A stretch of DNA of 64,000 bases from positions 59,457,994-59,521,993 of the forward strand of contig NC_044571.1 in the NCBI RefSeq assembly GCF_901933205.1, given 5' to 3'. This DNA is from Camarhynchus parvulus. Taxonomy: Eukaryota > Chordata > Aves > Passeriformes > Thraupidae. The position numbers and the translations under genes are program-made. Every line of letters starts with the position of its first letter. Within the stretch, counting starts at the first letter, position 1. This document shows, one piece after another, positions 1-14,124 of the stretch. Under the pieces are notes generated by a model, which did not search any database, was not told the DNA's origin, and was given only the letters and a program-made list of their open reading frames with translations.

Positions 1-849
1 TTCCTGGGAGGAAGACCTGTCCCAAGCAGGTACTTAAGTTTCTTTTTACCGTCTCAGCTGGCATCTTCATATCTGCTAGCACCAAGACAAACATTGGATA
101 AGGTGATATTTATCTTTTCATCTTCTAGGACTTTTTCTCCTCTGATAGGACGCTTTTTAAATCAGGAGACTCAGTTAAGGCACCTGCATACATTCTGTAA
201 CTAACTGCATGCAGCACAACAGCAGTGCATTGCTCAGCTGATGCCTAGTTGGTGCATGTAGTGTTGTCTTGATGATACCTGTGTTTATTCTTTTACATGT
301 GGATTCCTGTTACATATCAAGGAGAAGCAGAAGATACCAATTGTCAATTACTTCATTGGCAATTTTGCTGTTTTGCTAAAAACAATAGCAAACAAATGAA
401 AATACAATTTCACACTTCTTCATGAGACAGAATCCAGTAAAATTCAAAGCACCTTCCGTGATACTGTTTTTTGTCATCTTTTCTAACAAGATTCTCATTT
501 CAAGCTCAACTCTTCTGGTCAATCTTCTGGTAGTCTTCTGAGAGTTGCTGATGAAGTATCTAGTTTGGTATATCAAGGCAGGAGAGAATGTACACCACTT
601 TTGTGATTTTTAAGGGTATGCGGGTGTCACTTTAACTGCTTTCTTAAATACACACATCTTGGTACTGGAGGATAGAATGTCTAAACATACTTGATATGCG
701 CATCAAACTTGATTGGGATGCATCTCCAACTCTTCGCAGAGCTAGACAATGTAATTGTACTGCTACTCAGTCTTTGAGAGATCATCATGATGGATGGAGT
801 TTGCTACGGTCTGGAGGAGAGTGAATGTCTCCTGTTTTCAAGTACAAAA

Positions 850-1585
850 AGGAGGATCTGAGGAGCTATGAGCCAGTCAGGTTGATCTCAATCTTTGTGA
901 AGCTGATAAGGCAAATAATCCTGGAAACCATTGCCAAACACACAAAGGACAGTACGTAGGATGGATTTATGATGGGGAAATCATGCCTGATTAACTTAAT
1001 AGCCTGCTGTAACAAAATTACTACTTCAGGATACAAGGGGACAGCAGTTGATCCTGTGTATTACCAAGGCTTTTGGTGCCATCTGTGATAACACAGACAA
1101 CATGTTGAAGTACACCTTAGTAGACAGTAATTTGTACTGAAAACTGACTGAACTGCCAGGCTCAGTGTTGTCATCTGCTGCATGAACTCCAGCTGATGTC
1201 CCCACATCCCCACATAGGTAACAGTGGGGCCAGTAGTGGGGACATCTTTGTGTAGTGACTTAGTTCAGCGTGGCAAAGAGAAGACTTAGAATGTTGTGTA
1301 TGTAACTAACTGAAGGCAGAATGAAAAAAGACAAGGCAGATGCTTCTCATTGGTGCTCAGAGATAAGATATTATATGCATGAATTACAATACAAGAGAAT
1401 ATTTGTGCAAAAGAACAGACACAATTCTCATAGAGGTTGTCAAACATAAGAACAGTTTGTTGAGAGGTAGTGAAGTTGCCTTCTTGGCCAGGAATAGTCT
1501 GCTTCAGCTGTCCCTGTTCTGTAACAAGGGATTGGACTAGGCAGTTTGTAGAAGTCTCTTCAAACCTTCCTGATTCTTAATCTTG
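850..1585 (+). mobile_element. Degenerate CR1-type LINE fragment, ORF2 region to 3' end
   Basis: The stretch follows the avian CR1 layout in order. At 860-1110 is a decayed reverse-transcriptase portion, with the 'ctatgagccagtcaggt', 'catgcctgattaactt' and 'aaggcttttggtgcc' segments matching the usual CR1 wording. A middle part is shortened. At 1430-1580 is a 3' portion resembling the CR1 'ttgtcaagcattggaacaggct ... tggactagatgatct ... cttccaac' end. Frames are broken throughout, so it is non-functional. Boundaries are approximate, and it may be two fragments of one insertion. Confidence 0.75.
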
Positions 1586-4500
1586 TTACTGTGTTTCACC
1601 TGCAAGTCCAGGACCAGCTTGTTGCCATTTACTTGCCGACAGGCAAGCTTGTCTGATCTGCTGCTGCAGTGCCAGGGCAAGTGCATTTTATTTAAGTGTG
1701 GCAGCACTGAGACTCTACAGCAAACAGTGCAGAAAGGCACAGTAAAGACTGACATGCTGATATGCATGAATGCCTGTATACAGAAGCACTGAGATCCCTA
1801 ATCCACATACTGTAATTTGGAATCTCTGGCTGTGATTTTTATATCCATTTGCCAGCAGAGCCCTAATCACTTCCTAGAATTTCTTGCTTCAGGCTATTCA
1901 CAAAGGGAAAAGAACTTGTCACAGAATCTGCCTTTCAGAAATGGATTAACTTCAAAACACAGCTGAGTAGCTACAGACCCACATTATGTTTATGTTAAAT
2001 GTGAGTAAATACATGGTTCGCCACAGGTCACATGAAGCACATGAAGCTGATGCTTCAAGGTAGGCCAAAGAACAGGTTGTTTGTTAAAGAGTGCAGTGGG
2101 GTTAGGCTGAGGATGTGATCTGCAGATCACATATGATTGTTTCCATACAGTCCTCCTTCAGCCTTGATTTTGGAGCTCTTAAAGCATATGGTATCTGTCT
2201 TTATTTCTGCAAAATTTCACAGTGCAAATTCTAGTAAAAAGTGTTGTGCATTTGGTATTTTGTCAGTGATCATCTGCTTGTAGTCTCAATTAAAGAAAAG
2301 AGCTGTGTAAAGAATACTTCCAGCTTAGAAATCAGTAATCATTTGGCCAGGCTGTTGATGTAGATGCTTACTGAATATGAGTTTGCCCCATCTAGATGAT
2401 GAAGGAAAAGTGGAGGACAAAATACTAATAAAAGTCTAATAAAGTCATAATTGCATCCAGATTAATTTTGCAGGTGGGATAGCTCATGTTCACTGAGTAG
2501 GTTTCTGCTGATGGAGTTCAGTTTCTTGTAGCAGACCTGCTGGTGTTGGTAACATTATGCAGGTGGGACTGTTGGTGTGACACTGGTTGGGTCAGTGTGC
2601 TGTTGCCCCTACCCTTGATGTGCTGTGTAAGTGTGCAGCTGTGGGGAGGTGCTCAGTGGTCCAGTTGTCTAAGGCTTGACAGATGTCATATATGAGGTTA
2701 TAAATGAGGTGCTGTGCTTTGGAGATCAGGACTTGTTACCTATATCTGCTGCTGCCAGTACCTGGTGCCTTACTGCGATCTAGAGTGACAACTACAATGC
2801 CATGTGTTTAAAGAGAAGATGGCCTTTAGCCCAAAAAATAGTTTGCTTTATGGGAGATGATAAAACAAGTCTCATGAGCTGTCATCCTCATATTGGAGTT
2901 TTAATATATAGAAGTTCTGCACCAAAAAAGCTCTTGTTCTGTCTATACTGTGTATTTTGAAGGGGAGAATAAAAGACACAGAATTTATAGGACTCCAGCA
3001 GATTATGTTCTTAGAGAGCTGATTTATGAGTCTCTCATGCAATTCAGAATGGATTATCTAAGCCTGGCTTGCAGACAGAGTAGTTCAAATTCTCAATTGT
3101 CTGTTCCACCCTGCCATTTTTGCTGAAAGAACAGTGCAAGTGTTTGAATACCAGTGTCTGAGTCTGTACAGCTTTAGATTTGTACTCAGTTTTTTTTCTT
3201 TGTATGTTGTGCTAATAAGCTTAAAGTGGAGTTGCTCAACAAAGCGTTTCTGCAATGCCAAACTTGAAAAGATGCATGGATTAAACATACAAAAATAAAA
3301 AATACTAGCTGTCCTAATTTGGAAAGTCCACAGACATGATTAAAAAAAAAGTCTGTGAGAGGTGCTTGTGCCTAGTGGGGCCAGTTATGATAGTGTGATT
3401 TGAAGAATTTTAGTTATTTCTGGAAAAAAGTTTCTTTAGAACATTTAAGACATGTAGTTCTTATGTTGCCATTAGAGATTTATTCACTTGATATTCTTGA
3501 TCTTGCCATAAAATACTAAGATTTTTGCATCATCAATTCATAAACATACCTGGAGGTAACATGTATTTTAAAGTGAATTTTTGGTCTTTGTGACTTTTAA
3601 CCAAAGACCATGTAGTAAGAATTGTAGGTGGCTAATTACAGTGAACTAATTCTATGCAGGAGAGATACATGGGAGGATAGCAGGGAAGCTATAATAAAAA
3701 AACTTCATCCAACATAAAGAAATTTACACGGTTGTGTTTTGGGGGTTTTATTAACAAGATAATCTGCTTTCCTCTACAACTTTGAAATGTTACTTTAAAC
3801 ACAGCTTTTAAAAATATAAATATAGTAGATTTTTTACTTATAGTTGATATTTCTGTACTGGTATGAATAATTTAATTTTCATCATTTGTTGAGACTTTTT
3901 GGAATAATCACCTAAACTACTACTCTGTGAATGAAAGGTTTTGAAATGTGACTGTATATATGGGGTTTTTTATATGCTGAGAAATATGGAGGATTTATGA
4001 GGAAAACATCTCAACACAGTATAGTCTGTGTGTAAATTTAAGTACTGTAATGTGGGTGTCTTAGTCTCCTGTGCAGGCAAAGAGACTTTCTGTCTAGCTG
4101 CTGGGCTTTTCTTTTATGCTACAAGTGGTTTCATAGCTTTTATACTTTGCTTTGTGCTGTAGTATCTCGAGTTTGTTATTATAAAAATACTGATATCAGC
4201 AAAGTATAGCCATTTTTCCTGAGTTTCCTTGAGTTATGTGAAACTTTTAATTTAAAAAGCCTACTGTATAACATGGAGGATTATTAAAGCTTTTTATCAT
4301 TTTTTAGCTTCTAATTAGCAAGAGTACTTGACTACATGACATCCTACTGATATCTTTCTGCTTGAATAAAATTTGCATAGTTGGTATAATTCTTATGTCA
4401 GGAATAAGCTGTAGGCTTTGTATGTTTGAGAAGCAAAAACTAGCATTTAGGAGTGCCACTTTATTTTATGAGTTTGTTGTTTATGTAAAGTTATTGCCCA

Positions 4501-7500
4501 GGGTGAATGTAACTGTGGCTCTTGGCCACAGGTTTCTGCTGGAAGCTAATAACCTGAAGTATAAGCAATTACATGAGATAAAGTAATTTTCACATTCTGT
4601 AAGCTACGGTCCAGATGTATTAGAAATATCTGTGAAGAGCCTTATTTGTTACTCCTCCTCACAAGAAATGGATCTTGAAGTGCTACCCTCACCTCCTCCC
4701 CAGAAAATTCTCTTTGTACTTGATCAGTGCTCAGAAATCCTCTTTGGTTTCCCCTACATGCTGGTCTCTGTATCCATGAGATAAAAAATCCAAAGAATGA
4801 AGATCTTCAATTAGTCAACATCAAGGTTTACGTCGATTGTGTTGCAGGTGCATTGGTTGATTCCATTGAAGCTCGACATTAGTGCACATTTGCCCTTTTT
4901 CTGAGTATCTAAAATCATGGAGACTGTGAGGAAATACTGGATGACAGAAAATGTCTGGCTGGAAGAAACATCAGAAACAACAGTCTCAAAAAAAGGTGTA
5001 AGACTGTCTACACAGGAAGGTAGGCTGTCTTCAGTGAAGATCTTTCTTTAACCTTTCTGGAAAGAAGGCATAATTCTTCCTTAATGTGGAAAGCTAAAGC
5101 AATATAAAGCAAGTTGCCACTGTTGGTTGATTTTTTTTTTTTAAGTTAGATGTTATCTACAGATTATTGGTGGATTAAATAAGGAAGTAAAATTGATAGT
5201 TCTGTTAGGAAACTCTGCATTTTAAGAAGAAGTAGTTCTGAAAGATTAACCAAGGACAGCCCTTTGTTCATGCTGGCTCCATCATTTCAAGTGTTAGGAC
5301 ATAGTGTCTTTTGAGTTAAAATTCCAGGAGGGGTGATCTGGTAAGTGGACTTCATCAGGATCTGGCTGACAAACTGATACATTTATAGGGAAAGATAGCA
5401 TTTGTATTGTGCTGTTGGATCATAAGGAGGAGTAAGGAAATATTTTAAAATAAGTAGAAGAAGGAGCAGGCTTGGAAATGTCACTGTAGGTACAGCAAGG
5501 ATACAATGCTTCCGCTGTGCAGTGAGAATGGGGAGTGTAAAACATGCTGATGGCTGACAGTTTAGGTCTGTGAGGTAACATATAAGCCAGGAGCTGACGA
5601 GTGTAGCAGTCAATTTATGAACTATTTTATCAAGAGAGTTTTTTTTATTTTGAGTGATTTATATTGGGATTAACCCATTTGGAGACTCACAAGAAATGCT
5701 CAAAATATCTCTGCTCATGATTGTTCCTACTGTTGTTTTGGTCATGTGAAATGATTTGCTTTCTTTAGTGCAGTCTTCAGACTTGTCCAAAAGCTTTCAG
5801 AAAACCAGATTCTCATTAAATGGGTTGTGTGATAACCACAGTGTCATCTTAGAGCATTGGTGTGCTCTGAATTTGTATTTGTATTGTACTACAGCTGCTA
5901 TAAATTTTCAAATTGATTATGCTTGTACATAGCAATTGTTTTTAAGGGCACGTTGCTTCACCAGAGCAAGCATACAGAATAGTTATTACAAGTTATTTTT
6001 TGAATGACAAATGCAAACTAGACTCACTTAGATAAATGGAGGAAGTTTTTTCTTCTGGAGTTTGGTGTTTCTGATAGCCAGTGTGTTCATTTGTGCTATT
6101 GACGCTAGAAAAAGTATCACTCGTTATATTTCAAGATTACCTGTTAGCAGTGCTAGCAGCAATGGACAGCAGTGGTTTTAAATATGGTAGTGCAAAATTA
6201 CTGCTTTGTGGTTAGCCAGTCCTTACAAGCTCATAGCTCTGTGGCAAAATTCCTGACAGTAAATGTCTGCTTAACCACCACACACTGAGAACTGCTGAAG
6301 TTGGTGACTAACCATGATGCCATAAAATGTGTGTTCTACTGCAGTTTACTTATTTTTGTCTTTCCCTGTGTAACAGAAACATATGCACACATTTAAAAAT
6401 GGTTTTCTCAGGGAAGCAGAAGGGAGTATTGATGGCTCAGTTGAATAAATTTAAAAATAGAGATGTACCTACATGTGAATTGCTGTTAGTTTTAAAGCAA
6501 CTATTTCATTGGATGTTACACAAAACAGTAAAGCTACATCCTTGATATCTGTATATGTCAAAGATAAACAAGAAATTTAAGGTGACTTTTGTTAAGTAAA
6601 GGACAAGTTGTACTTGTCCTGTTTTTCTGGTTTGATTTTCATGGTGTGAAGTTTGTAGAATAATTTGTGACCTTTTTTTATTGCATTCAGATGTTAGCCT
6701 AACGTGCAAGCAATGGAAGTTGTCTGTATGAGGCTGACTAGGCTTTCACAATTGAACTAATTTATTTGAATATTTTCTGTGGGCTTGTTCATACCACATT
6801 GGGTGAGGGAAAGCTGTGTATGCTGTATAAAAAGTTGTGGAGCAGAAACTTTTTGAGTGAGACAAAGGAAGCAGTTGCAAGTAAGTTAGTGTATAGCTGC
6901 CATGACTAAAAATGGAAATATTCAGTCATTTGCATACCCTACACCTTTTACTTTTTACACTGATAAATTTGAATGTTAATATCTTATGTTTGAAAGCAGG
7001 TAGATGTTGCATTTTTTAAATAATAGAGAAATGTTGCTTAAAAAAATCAAAATCAATCAGTCTGAACCTTGCTGCAGAGTTTTTTTGGTTCTTCTCTAAA
7101 CTGTCTAAGCTTATAGATGCTGTGATCTTAGATATTCATTTATATAGAATTATAATAAGGCAGAGGAAATGCAACGTTTTAGGTGACTGCCCATAAACAC
7201 CTTCCTGTGTGAATTACATTGGGAGAGCATGAACTCAGACCTTTTGTGTGGAGCACACTGGCTCATGTTTGGCATGTTTTGTGCTTTTTCTGGATAAAAA
7301 GTAGACCTCAGTTCATGCCAGTCACCTCTTGGTTTACTGAAGGAAGCTGAACTGAAGTTTTACCTAGAGCTTAACTTGGTCTGAACCTGGGATCCTCCAT
7401 CACAGTGTTTCCAGAGACCCTTCTCAAGAAGGGAGTACAAGTTCCTTGGCAGGCTGTCTGTCTGGCTCATCCATCACAAGCAATCAAGTAACCCTTTCCA

Positions 7501-10500
7501 GGGAGATTATGAAAGTGTCTCTATGAGCAGCAGGAGACATTCTTTGTTTGTGCTGTCATTGTGTCAGAGCTTTTTCTAGTGCTAAGCTGTTTCTGGGGAA
7601 GGTTTCAGTTTAGAATGGTGTGGAGACCATAGAATCAAAAGAAGAGCAAGGAACCAGCTTATTATAGTGGGAATCTTCGTTTTTAGTGGGTTTAGCTTTC
7701 AGCTCTGTTGTGTTGGTTGGCTTTGTGTGTGTGTGAATGATTAGCACTGTCTCAGAAATGGACTGATACTGGAGAAAGCTCAAGAAAGGCTTGGCTTGGT
7801 GTGCCACAGACCAGCTGCAAACCCTGTTCAAAATGTTGTCATCAAAGGCCTTCTCCAGAACTCTGAGCTAGCAATTGCATTATATTTTTTCAGGCTTAAT
7901 TTATTTGGTACTAAGCTCATAAGTGTTATTCAGGGTGTATTGATACCACTTCTGCATGATGTGATACTTATACCTCTTCATGCACCTCCTTTTCACTCTC
8001 TTATATAAAATCTTGTTGTGGCAAAGACTTCAAGTATTGACATAGGACTCTTGTGGACTGTTTTTATTGTTGCTTCTCTTTCCCAAGAGGCATTTAGAGT
8101 ATTGCCCCAGGGCATGCAGTAGATGTTTCTTTGTGTTGTGAAAGATATTCCTAATTTGGTCGCAAGGACTTTCTGTTAATGTCAACATGGTTTTCTGGCA
8201 CAAGGATAATAATCAAAAAGCTATTTGTCATTCAGTCTCTAGGTATCCCATTTTTTTCTAGATGATGAGGACTGACTATTTTGAAGTTGCACAACATCAG
8301 TTTCCTTTGGGTACTCTGTAGCAAAGCCATTTGCAAATGGTTTCTAAATATCTCAGTCTGTCAATATGGAGATATCAAAATATCTGACCCTCCTATATCT
8401 AGATAAGTACAGCTATTTTTCAGTTTCTCAGATAGGCATAAGAGTGATAAATAGGCATAAGTAATGGATGTTGTTTCTGCTGGGCTGGAAAAGAGGTGCC
8501 ACAAACTCAACAAAGTTCCATATTCCTCAATAAAGAATACTATTCTTGTGGAACCAGGAAGCTTTCACTTTCAGCACCACTACTAACAAAGCCAGTGAAG
8601 GGAGATACTGGAAAAATTTAGTTGTACTTTGAGATGTAAACCTAGGGTTTGATTTATTCAGCTTTGAGACATACTTTTCTGCTATTGAAGTGGAATTTTT
8701 TGCATCTTTAGGAGTTGGTTTTTCAAAAATAAATACTCATTTGATTCAGAGATATTTGATTTGCTGATGATAAAGCCAGTGCTGCTTTGGGATCAGTTTT
8801 TGTGACAGGCAGGACCAATGTTGTCAGCACCATGCATTATCTACAAGGAACAAGTTTTCTTCAGGAAAGATGCTTCTGTGGAGAATTCTCTATTCAAGTA
8901 GAAACATTGGTCAATCCCAACTTTCAAGGACAGATGACATAACCTTTCCTTGAAGAGCAAGAACACAAGTTCTTTTTTCCCCTGTCAGCATCATTTTGCT
9001 TTAAGTGAAAATGCAACTTGAGGAAATACTGCCTTTCCAGGTTGGTTTCTGCAGTCCTTCTCCAGCTCCAGAGCTTCAGAATGACCTGAAAAATCCATCT
9101 TCCCAGTGAGGAAGACCACCCATATCAACACTTCAAATCATAAGAAGCTGCCTGCCATCCGAGTGAGATTATCAGATTCCAGATAAGAGAACATCTGTTT
9201 TAGGAATTGTCCTGTTTATTTTACAGCACAGAATACCTTCATCCTGTGGAGGATGAGCAAGTTCATAAAGGGTGTTCCCTCCTGCCAGCTGTTTTCCCTG
9301 TTTTCTGGGCTTTTCTGCATTAGATGGCCTTCTCCTAGAACAGTAGAAGTGCTTTATCAGTATAAGATGATATTCTTGTGAAACTACCCTCTTATTTTGA
9401 AGGAGGGAGAAAAGTTTGGCAGCAAACCATTGCCCTCCTCAGGAAAGTGCTACAGTTGTCTCTAAAATTGTCTGCATATTGAAATTCAGAAGGTAATGCT
9501 CCATGTAATACAGTCTGTGAAATGAAGGGCCTGCCCATAGAGAATATATCTGATCTATGTGCTAAAATATAGTTAGTGTTTGAACTTTCAGGCTGCTAAC
9601 TATTTGGAAGACACCTGCTCAATAATACCAAGGCAATTTTGATTCCTGAATGTTACAGGTCTTTTTCCTGCAACTGAAGGATGATGTACTTCAGGATTGG
9701 ATGTCTCAAATGAGTTCTGTTGCTTAGGTGGGGAATAAGAAGCACCCAGATTTTCACTCTGTTTTCTCCAGTCTGATACTTAGATGGCTTTTGAATGTAG
9801 AATGATTTTTCTATGTCATCCTTCTCCTAAATTTTTGTTCAGGAGCTTTCTGAGACAGATAAATCTGAGTAGGTGAGATTAGTGAAATTTTTATTTTTCC
9901 AGTACCTATCTGCTCTAATGACTACCAAATAAGTACCCAGAAGTTGCTTAAGAGAAGCATTGTTAGGTCACCTGCTGAAAAACTGTTGTCTAGTTTTTCT
10001 CCTCTAGCCCTTTGTAGGAGGCTATGAGAATGATTAGCCAAAGTTTTCCCACATGAAAGAGTCTCCAGCTCAAGGGGGTTTCAAACTTAGTACTTAAATG
10101 AAGTGTTTGTAACTGATAAATTAACAAGCTGAAGTCTTTAAAAATTACTATTGTCACAACTTAAGTCTAACCACTTTATAGTGCATTACAATAATTCAGT
10201 TCCTCTTTTTGCAGTCGTTTTGTTGAAGAAAATACTGTATTGGTGTTTGGAAGGTTGTCATTGAAACAGAAGTACATTATAGTTTTAATAGGATATGGAA
10301 TATAGTTATTTAGGTTCCATAAATAAACCAGGGAATTTAAGCCTTTTGCTTGAAAAATTTGCATCCTTGCTTTGTGGTAGTGAGCTGTTGAGTTCATCTT
10401 CCATTATGTATTTCACCTCACGTTTGTCATTTCATTCAACTTAATTACATGTAATAACATGGAATATAGAAAAAAAAAGCTAAAATTTAGGCTACTGTAA

Positions 10501-11745
10501 TTCTTACCTGTTGTTTTTTGAGGCCTTTAATAGGCCTCTTTTTTTTCTAAAGAAAAATTTCTGTAGCAGGAGTCATTTGGTCTATGGCATAGCATGCAGC
10601 ACAGATTTTGATTTCATGACTGGCCTATAGTTGCCGCTGTGATAGCTACAAAAGATGGTAGAAGAATTCTGGTCATTGCCTCTTTACCTGGAAAACAGTC
10701 CCTTAGGCTGTCCCTTACAAAAGAGGACACAAAACATATCTTGGTGTAATCAGGTAATTATGAACTAGTGCTCACAGAAAAAGATATTTTAAGTTTTAAT
10801 TGGATTCTTGTTACTTATAATTTAAAAAGAAATTAAGGTGTGTGCATTATATTTATTGCTGTCTGTTTCTATTTCTCAACTATTCATTTTAAGACATTTA
10901 CTCAAAGTTTACTTACAAAATTGTCCTTTCCAATTGAAATAAACTGCACAGGAACAGAAGAGCATTGCCACCTTTGTGGAGTCTTTGGGTGATATAGTAC
11001 CAAGTGTGGAAGACGCTTTTTTAATTTTCAGGATTACTACAGTTGGCAAGAATATATAATTGTTTGTAAGCATGTGCAATTTCAATCTTCAGGGTATAGG
11101 AGGAAAAATGAGCCCTTCACTTGTTTGTGCAAATGAGAAGGCTAAAGCCCATTTCCTCCTTCTTGGATTCTTGCTGCTCAGCACATTGTTCTTCCATAAA
11201 GAATGAAAGATGTAGATTGTGACCCATGAAAAGGTTTGAGACTTGAATTTTGATTAAGAGGCTTCTGAAACTGGTGACCCCAGGAATCAATTCAGTCTTT
11301 TTGTAATGGAATGAGAGATTTGTTGGTGACTTCAGCTACACTTTTGTGATACCTTAAGCTTTCTCAACTCAATGCCAAGAGAACAAACACTGGTTTCCTA
11401 GAATAATTCTATTTGGAATTAGCTTGTGGACAATATCATGGTATTTCCAGATACTTAAGCTCAGTTTTTTGGAAATTATAAAATTATGAAGAATGCTGTG
11501 GCTTTTAGAAGTAGTGAAATATTATTGCCTTTAAGATGGCAGTGATAACTCGAGAATACAGATAATAGCAAATTCAAGAGACAGATTTTGCAACTAAATT
11601 TGCAGTTAATATGGACACAGAAATTATGGTTCATATTTCCAGATCATTTGCTCCCTTAAGTGGCACACCAACCTGGAATTATTTTTCTAAATTACTAGTA
11701 AGAGACTGAAGCATAAGCATAAAAAATAAGGGGAAAAGATACTGC

Positions 11746-11796
11746 CATTTTCATTGAGTATGTCTGCTATCACATTTTCATTGAGTATGTCTGCTA
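11746..11796. repeat. 24-bp tandem duplication (period 27)
   Basis: The 24-bp string that begins cattttcattgagtatg occurs at 11746-11769 and again, identical, at 11773-11796, separated by 3 bases. It lies in the presumed NAA16 intron and probably arose by replication slippage or a small local duplication. Confidence 0.9.
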
Positions 11797-14051
11797 AAAA
11801 TCCAGCTATTCCATTTGTGTTTTCTTAGCTGTTGGTTTCACTGAGTACTTGTTTCCAAATGTATTGTTCATAGTAGCTTCCAAAATGACAGTGCATTTTC
11901 TTGAGCTGCAAAAGCCGAAACCTCTGCAGAGTTCTGAATTTGGAAGAACTTGGCATCTTTTACAACAGACCACTTCTTGGTATTCTCCATCTCCTCAAGA
12001 TTCCGAGTATTTTATTTAACTGTTAATGTCAGCTGATTGAAGACCCTCATACAGGGATGTCCCAGGTCTGTCCACTGCCACTGCCTGCTGCTGATGGAGG
12101 TGGCAGTGAGTAAAGAGTAAAAGAGTAATTGGGCATTGATGTGCTGAGGTGGAACAGGGAGGAGTCACTCATAACCCTGGATACAGTCACTATCACTCAG
12201 CCAAAGCAGGGACCAGGCACATGTGGCTCAGGAGTGGTGATGACATTCTTTTTGGTGGTAATTTGGTCTTTGTCCAGATGTGAAGCTGTACCTCCCAAGT
12301 GTGCAATAATTTAAACATTTATATGTAGAATTTGGTGGTGGGGTGTGTTTATTCAAGAAATGAAGCAGTCTTTCTCCCTTTATGCACAGTTCACTGATGA
12401 TGAGGTTAGTGGCAGCCAGATGAGGGAAACTTTAGGAGTACTTGGAAATTGCATTGAAAATCGGCAAGAGAATAACGCACAGTTGCATATACACACTGCA
12501 ACCCTGCTATCTGAAGCAGATGTTTCTGCTTTTCAACTTTTTTTTTTAGCGAAAAGAATCTTCAAATATTTTCTGAGGGTGTTGTGTTCTTCCAGTGAAC
12601 AGATGTCTGAGGCAGGCCAGGGAACAACTTAAAGCGTTTGTTTGCCTTCATCCATTTACTTGTGACTTCTTCACATTCCTTTATCACTTTATAGTTATTT
12701 GAAGTCCAGTAACATTTTATTGTATTTTATGAGATTTTGCTACTGAAAGTAATTTCTTATGAGATTTGCCGAGAGCTTTCCAGAATGTATGTGTTTATAC
12801 ATTTTATTATGCTTTTGAGATATTTACAGTGGCTGTGTGTGACTTGAGCCTGTTGCTTTCTCTGCTCTCTTTGAAAGCATTTTTGCCTGTTGTGCTGGAT
12901 TAGGTTAAATAAAGTAGTATCCTTCAAATTGTATACTTTGATCTTCTAGAACAAGATTTATTCTCTTCTCCCTTCTCTCCCAAAGTATATCTTGAAGTGA
13001 ATGCATGCATTGTAAATTTGTGCCTTTTTAGTCTTACTGTCTCCCTACAATTCTATCTTACTCTTGCAATCAGCTTTTTAAATTTTAACTTTTAACCATT
13101 GAAGTTTTAGGTTTTTACCATCTGGAGACTTCACCTGATGGTGAATGTAGCCGTTATCCTGCTGTGCTTACAGTCAGGTCTTATGTTTTTAAGTCCCTTC
13201 TGTGTTTTGGATGTATGTACATAGATCATATTTTTACTGTAATATTGTTCTTGTTACCTGAAGAGGCTCATTGGTTACTTGCTGGATATGGCAGGCATGT
13301 TTTGAATGAAGCAACTAAACATGTTGAGCACTTCATAAAATGTTTAGAAATACTAAGTGGCATTTTTGAGCCATGGACCTGGAATTGGAATAGTTGCCAT
13401 GAAATGCGCAGATCTTTACTGTAAATGTCAGACCTATATAGTGCAAGTTAAAAATGCATGGATGAATTTTGAGTCTTAAACCTAGAAATGAAAACCAATA
13501 TTGTTGGCAAGGTCTGATTTCAGGAAGTATTATCCTTCAGTCAGTCAATGTATAGATTTTTGTCAAGGAACCTGCATTCTAGGCAACAATACCTTTCAAA
13601 CAAAACAGAAATCATTAATAATACAGATCAACCTGCCAAAAAAAACACAAAAGTCTCTGTTCATCATTGTTATGGGAAGTTCATGCATGGTCTTTTTCAA
13701 AGCACCTTTTTTTTAATTGGCTCAATTTCAATGCTTAAAAATGAATAGCATAAGTTAAGTTATATTTTGGAATTTTTACATAAGATACTAATCACATGCA
13801 CTTGAACACCTTCTGCTGTAAGCTGCCTGAGATCAACCCATTTCCCTGCCATATCACTAGTTAAAATGGGTGATCAGAATACCTGCAAAAGGTGAAATGA
13901 ACTATGTGAAGATACATCAATTTTTTTTCCAAATTAAGTAGTTATTTTTGTATAGTTTCTCTAATTTGCTCAAGTGTTCTTTTCAGTGTATTTGTTTCTG
14001 TTAAAATGATAGTAAAGCAAAACTTAAGCACATACTATTTTTTATATATAG

Positions 14052-14124
14052 GTTTCTACAATCCAGGAACTTGTTACTGGTTACGAAGCCTCTTTGAAAA
14101 CTTGTGACCTTTTTAGTACATGTG
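14052..14124 (+). CDS. NAA16: NAA16 exon a (fragment residues 1-24)
   Basis: The acceptor is tttttatatatag. The exon reads [20 protein letters not shown] and on to about residue 24, followed by the donor gtaagt; it ends in phase 1. It matches the segment between the large TPR array and the ENGEKEPP linker of NAA16. Confidence 0.92.

Larger units (their letters stand above)
1..14051 (+). other. NAA16: Probable long NAA16 intron, no recognised exon
   Basis: The first recognisable NAA16 exon begins at 14052 in phase 0 and corresponds to about residue 338 of the 864-residue human protein, so the exons for the N-terminal half must lie to the left. I searched these 14 kb by eye for the expected preceding exon (the segment around the conserved KGCPP and LYYN motifs) and did not find it. 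The stretch is AT-rich, with a decayed CR1 copy near 0.85-1.59 kb and a short tandem duplication at 11746. The open frames here are short and show no family resemblance. The intron reading is inference; an exon missed by eye is possible. Confidence 0.6.

Noticed and set aside
12345..12632. 95-codon plus-strand open frame as a missing NAA16 exon
   Set aside because: The translation does not match the NAA16 segment expected there, and no splice sites frame it.
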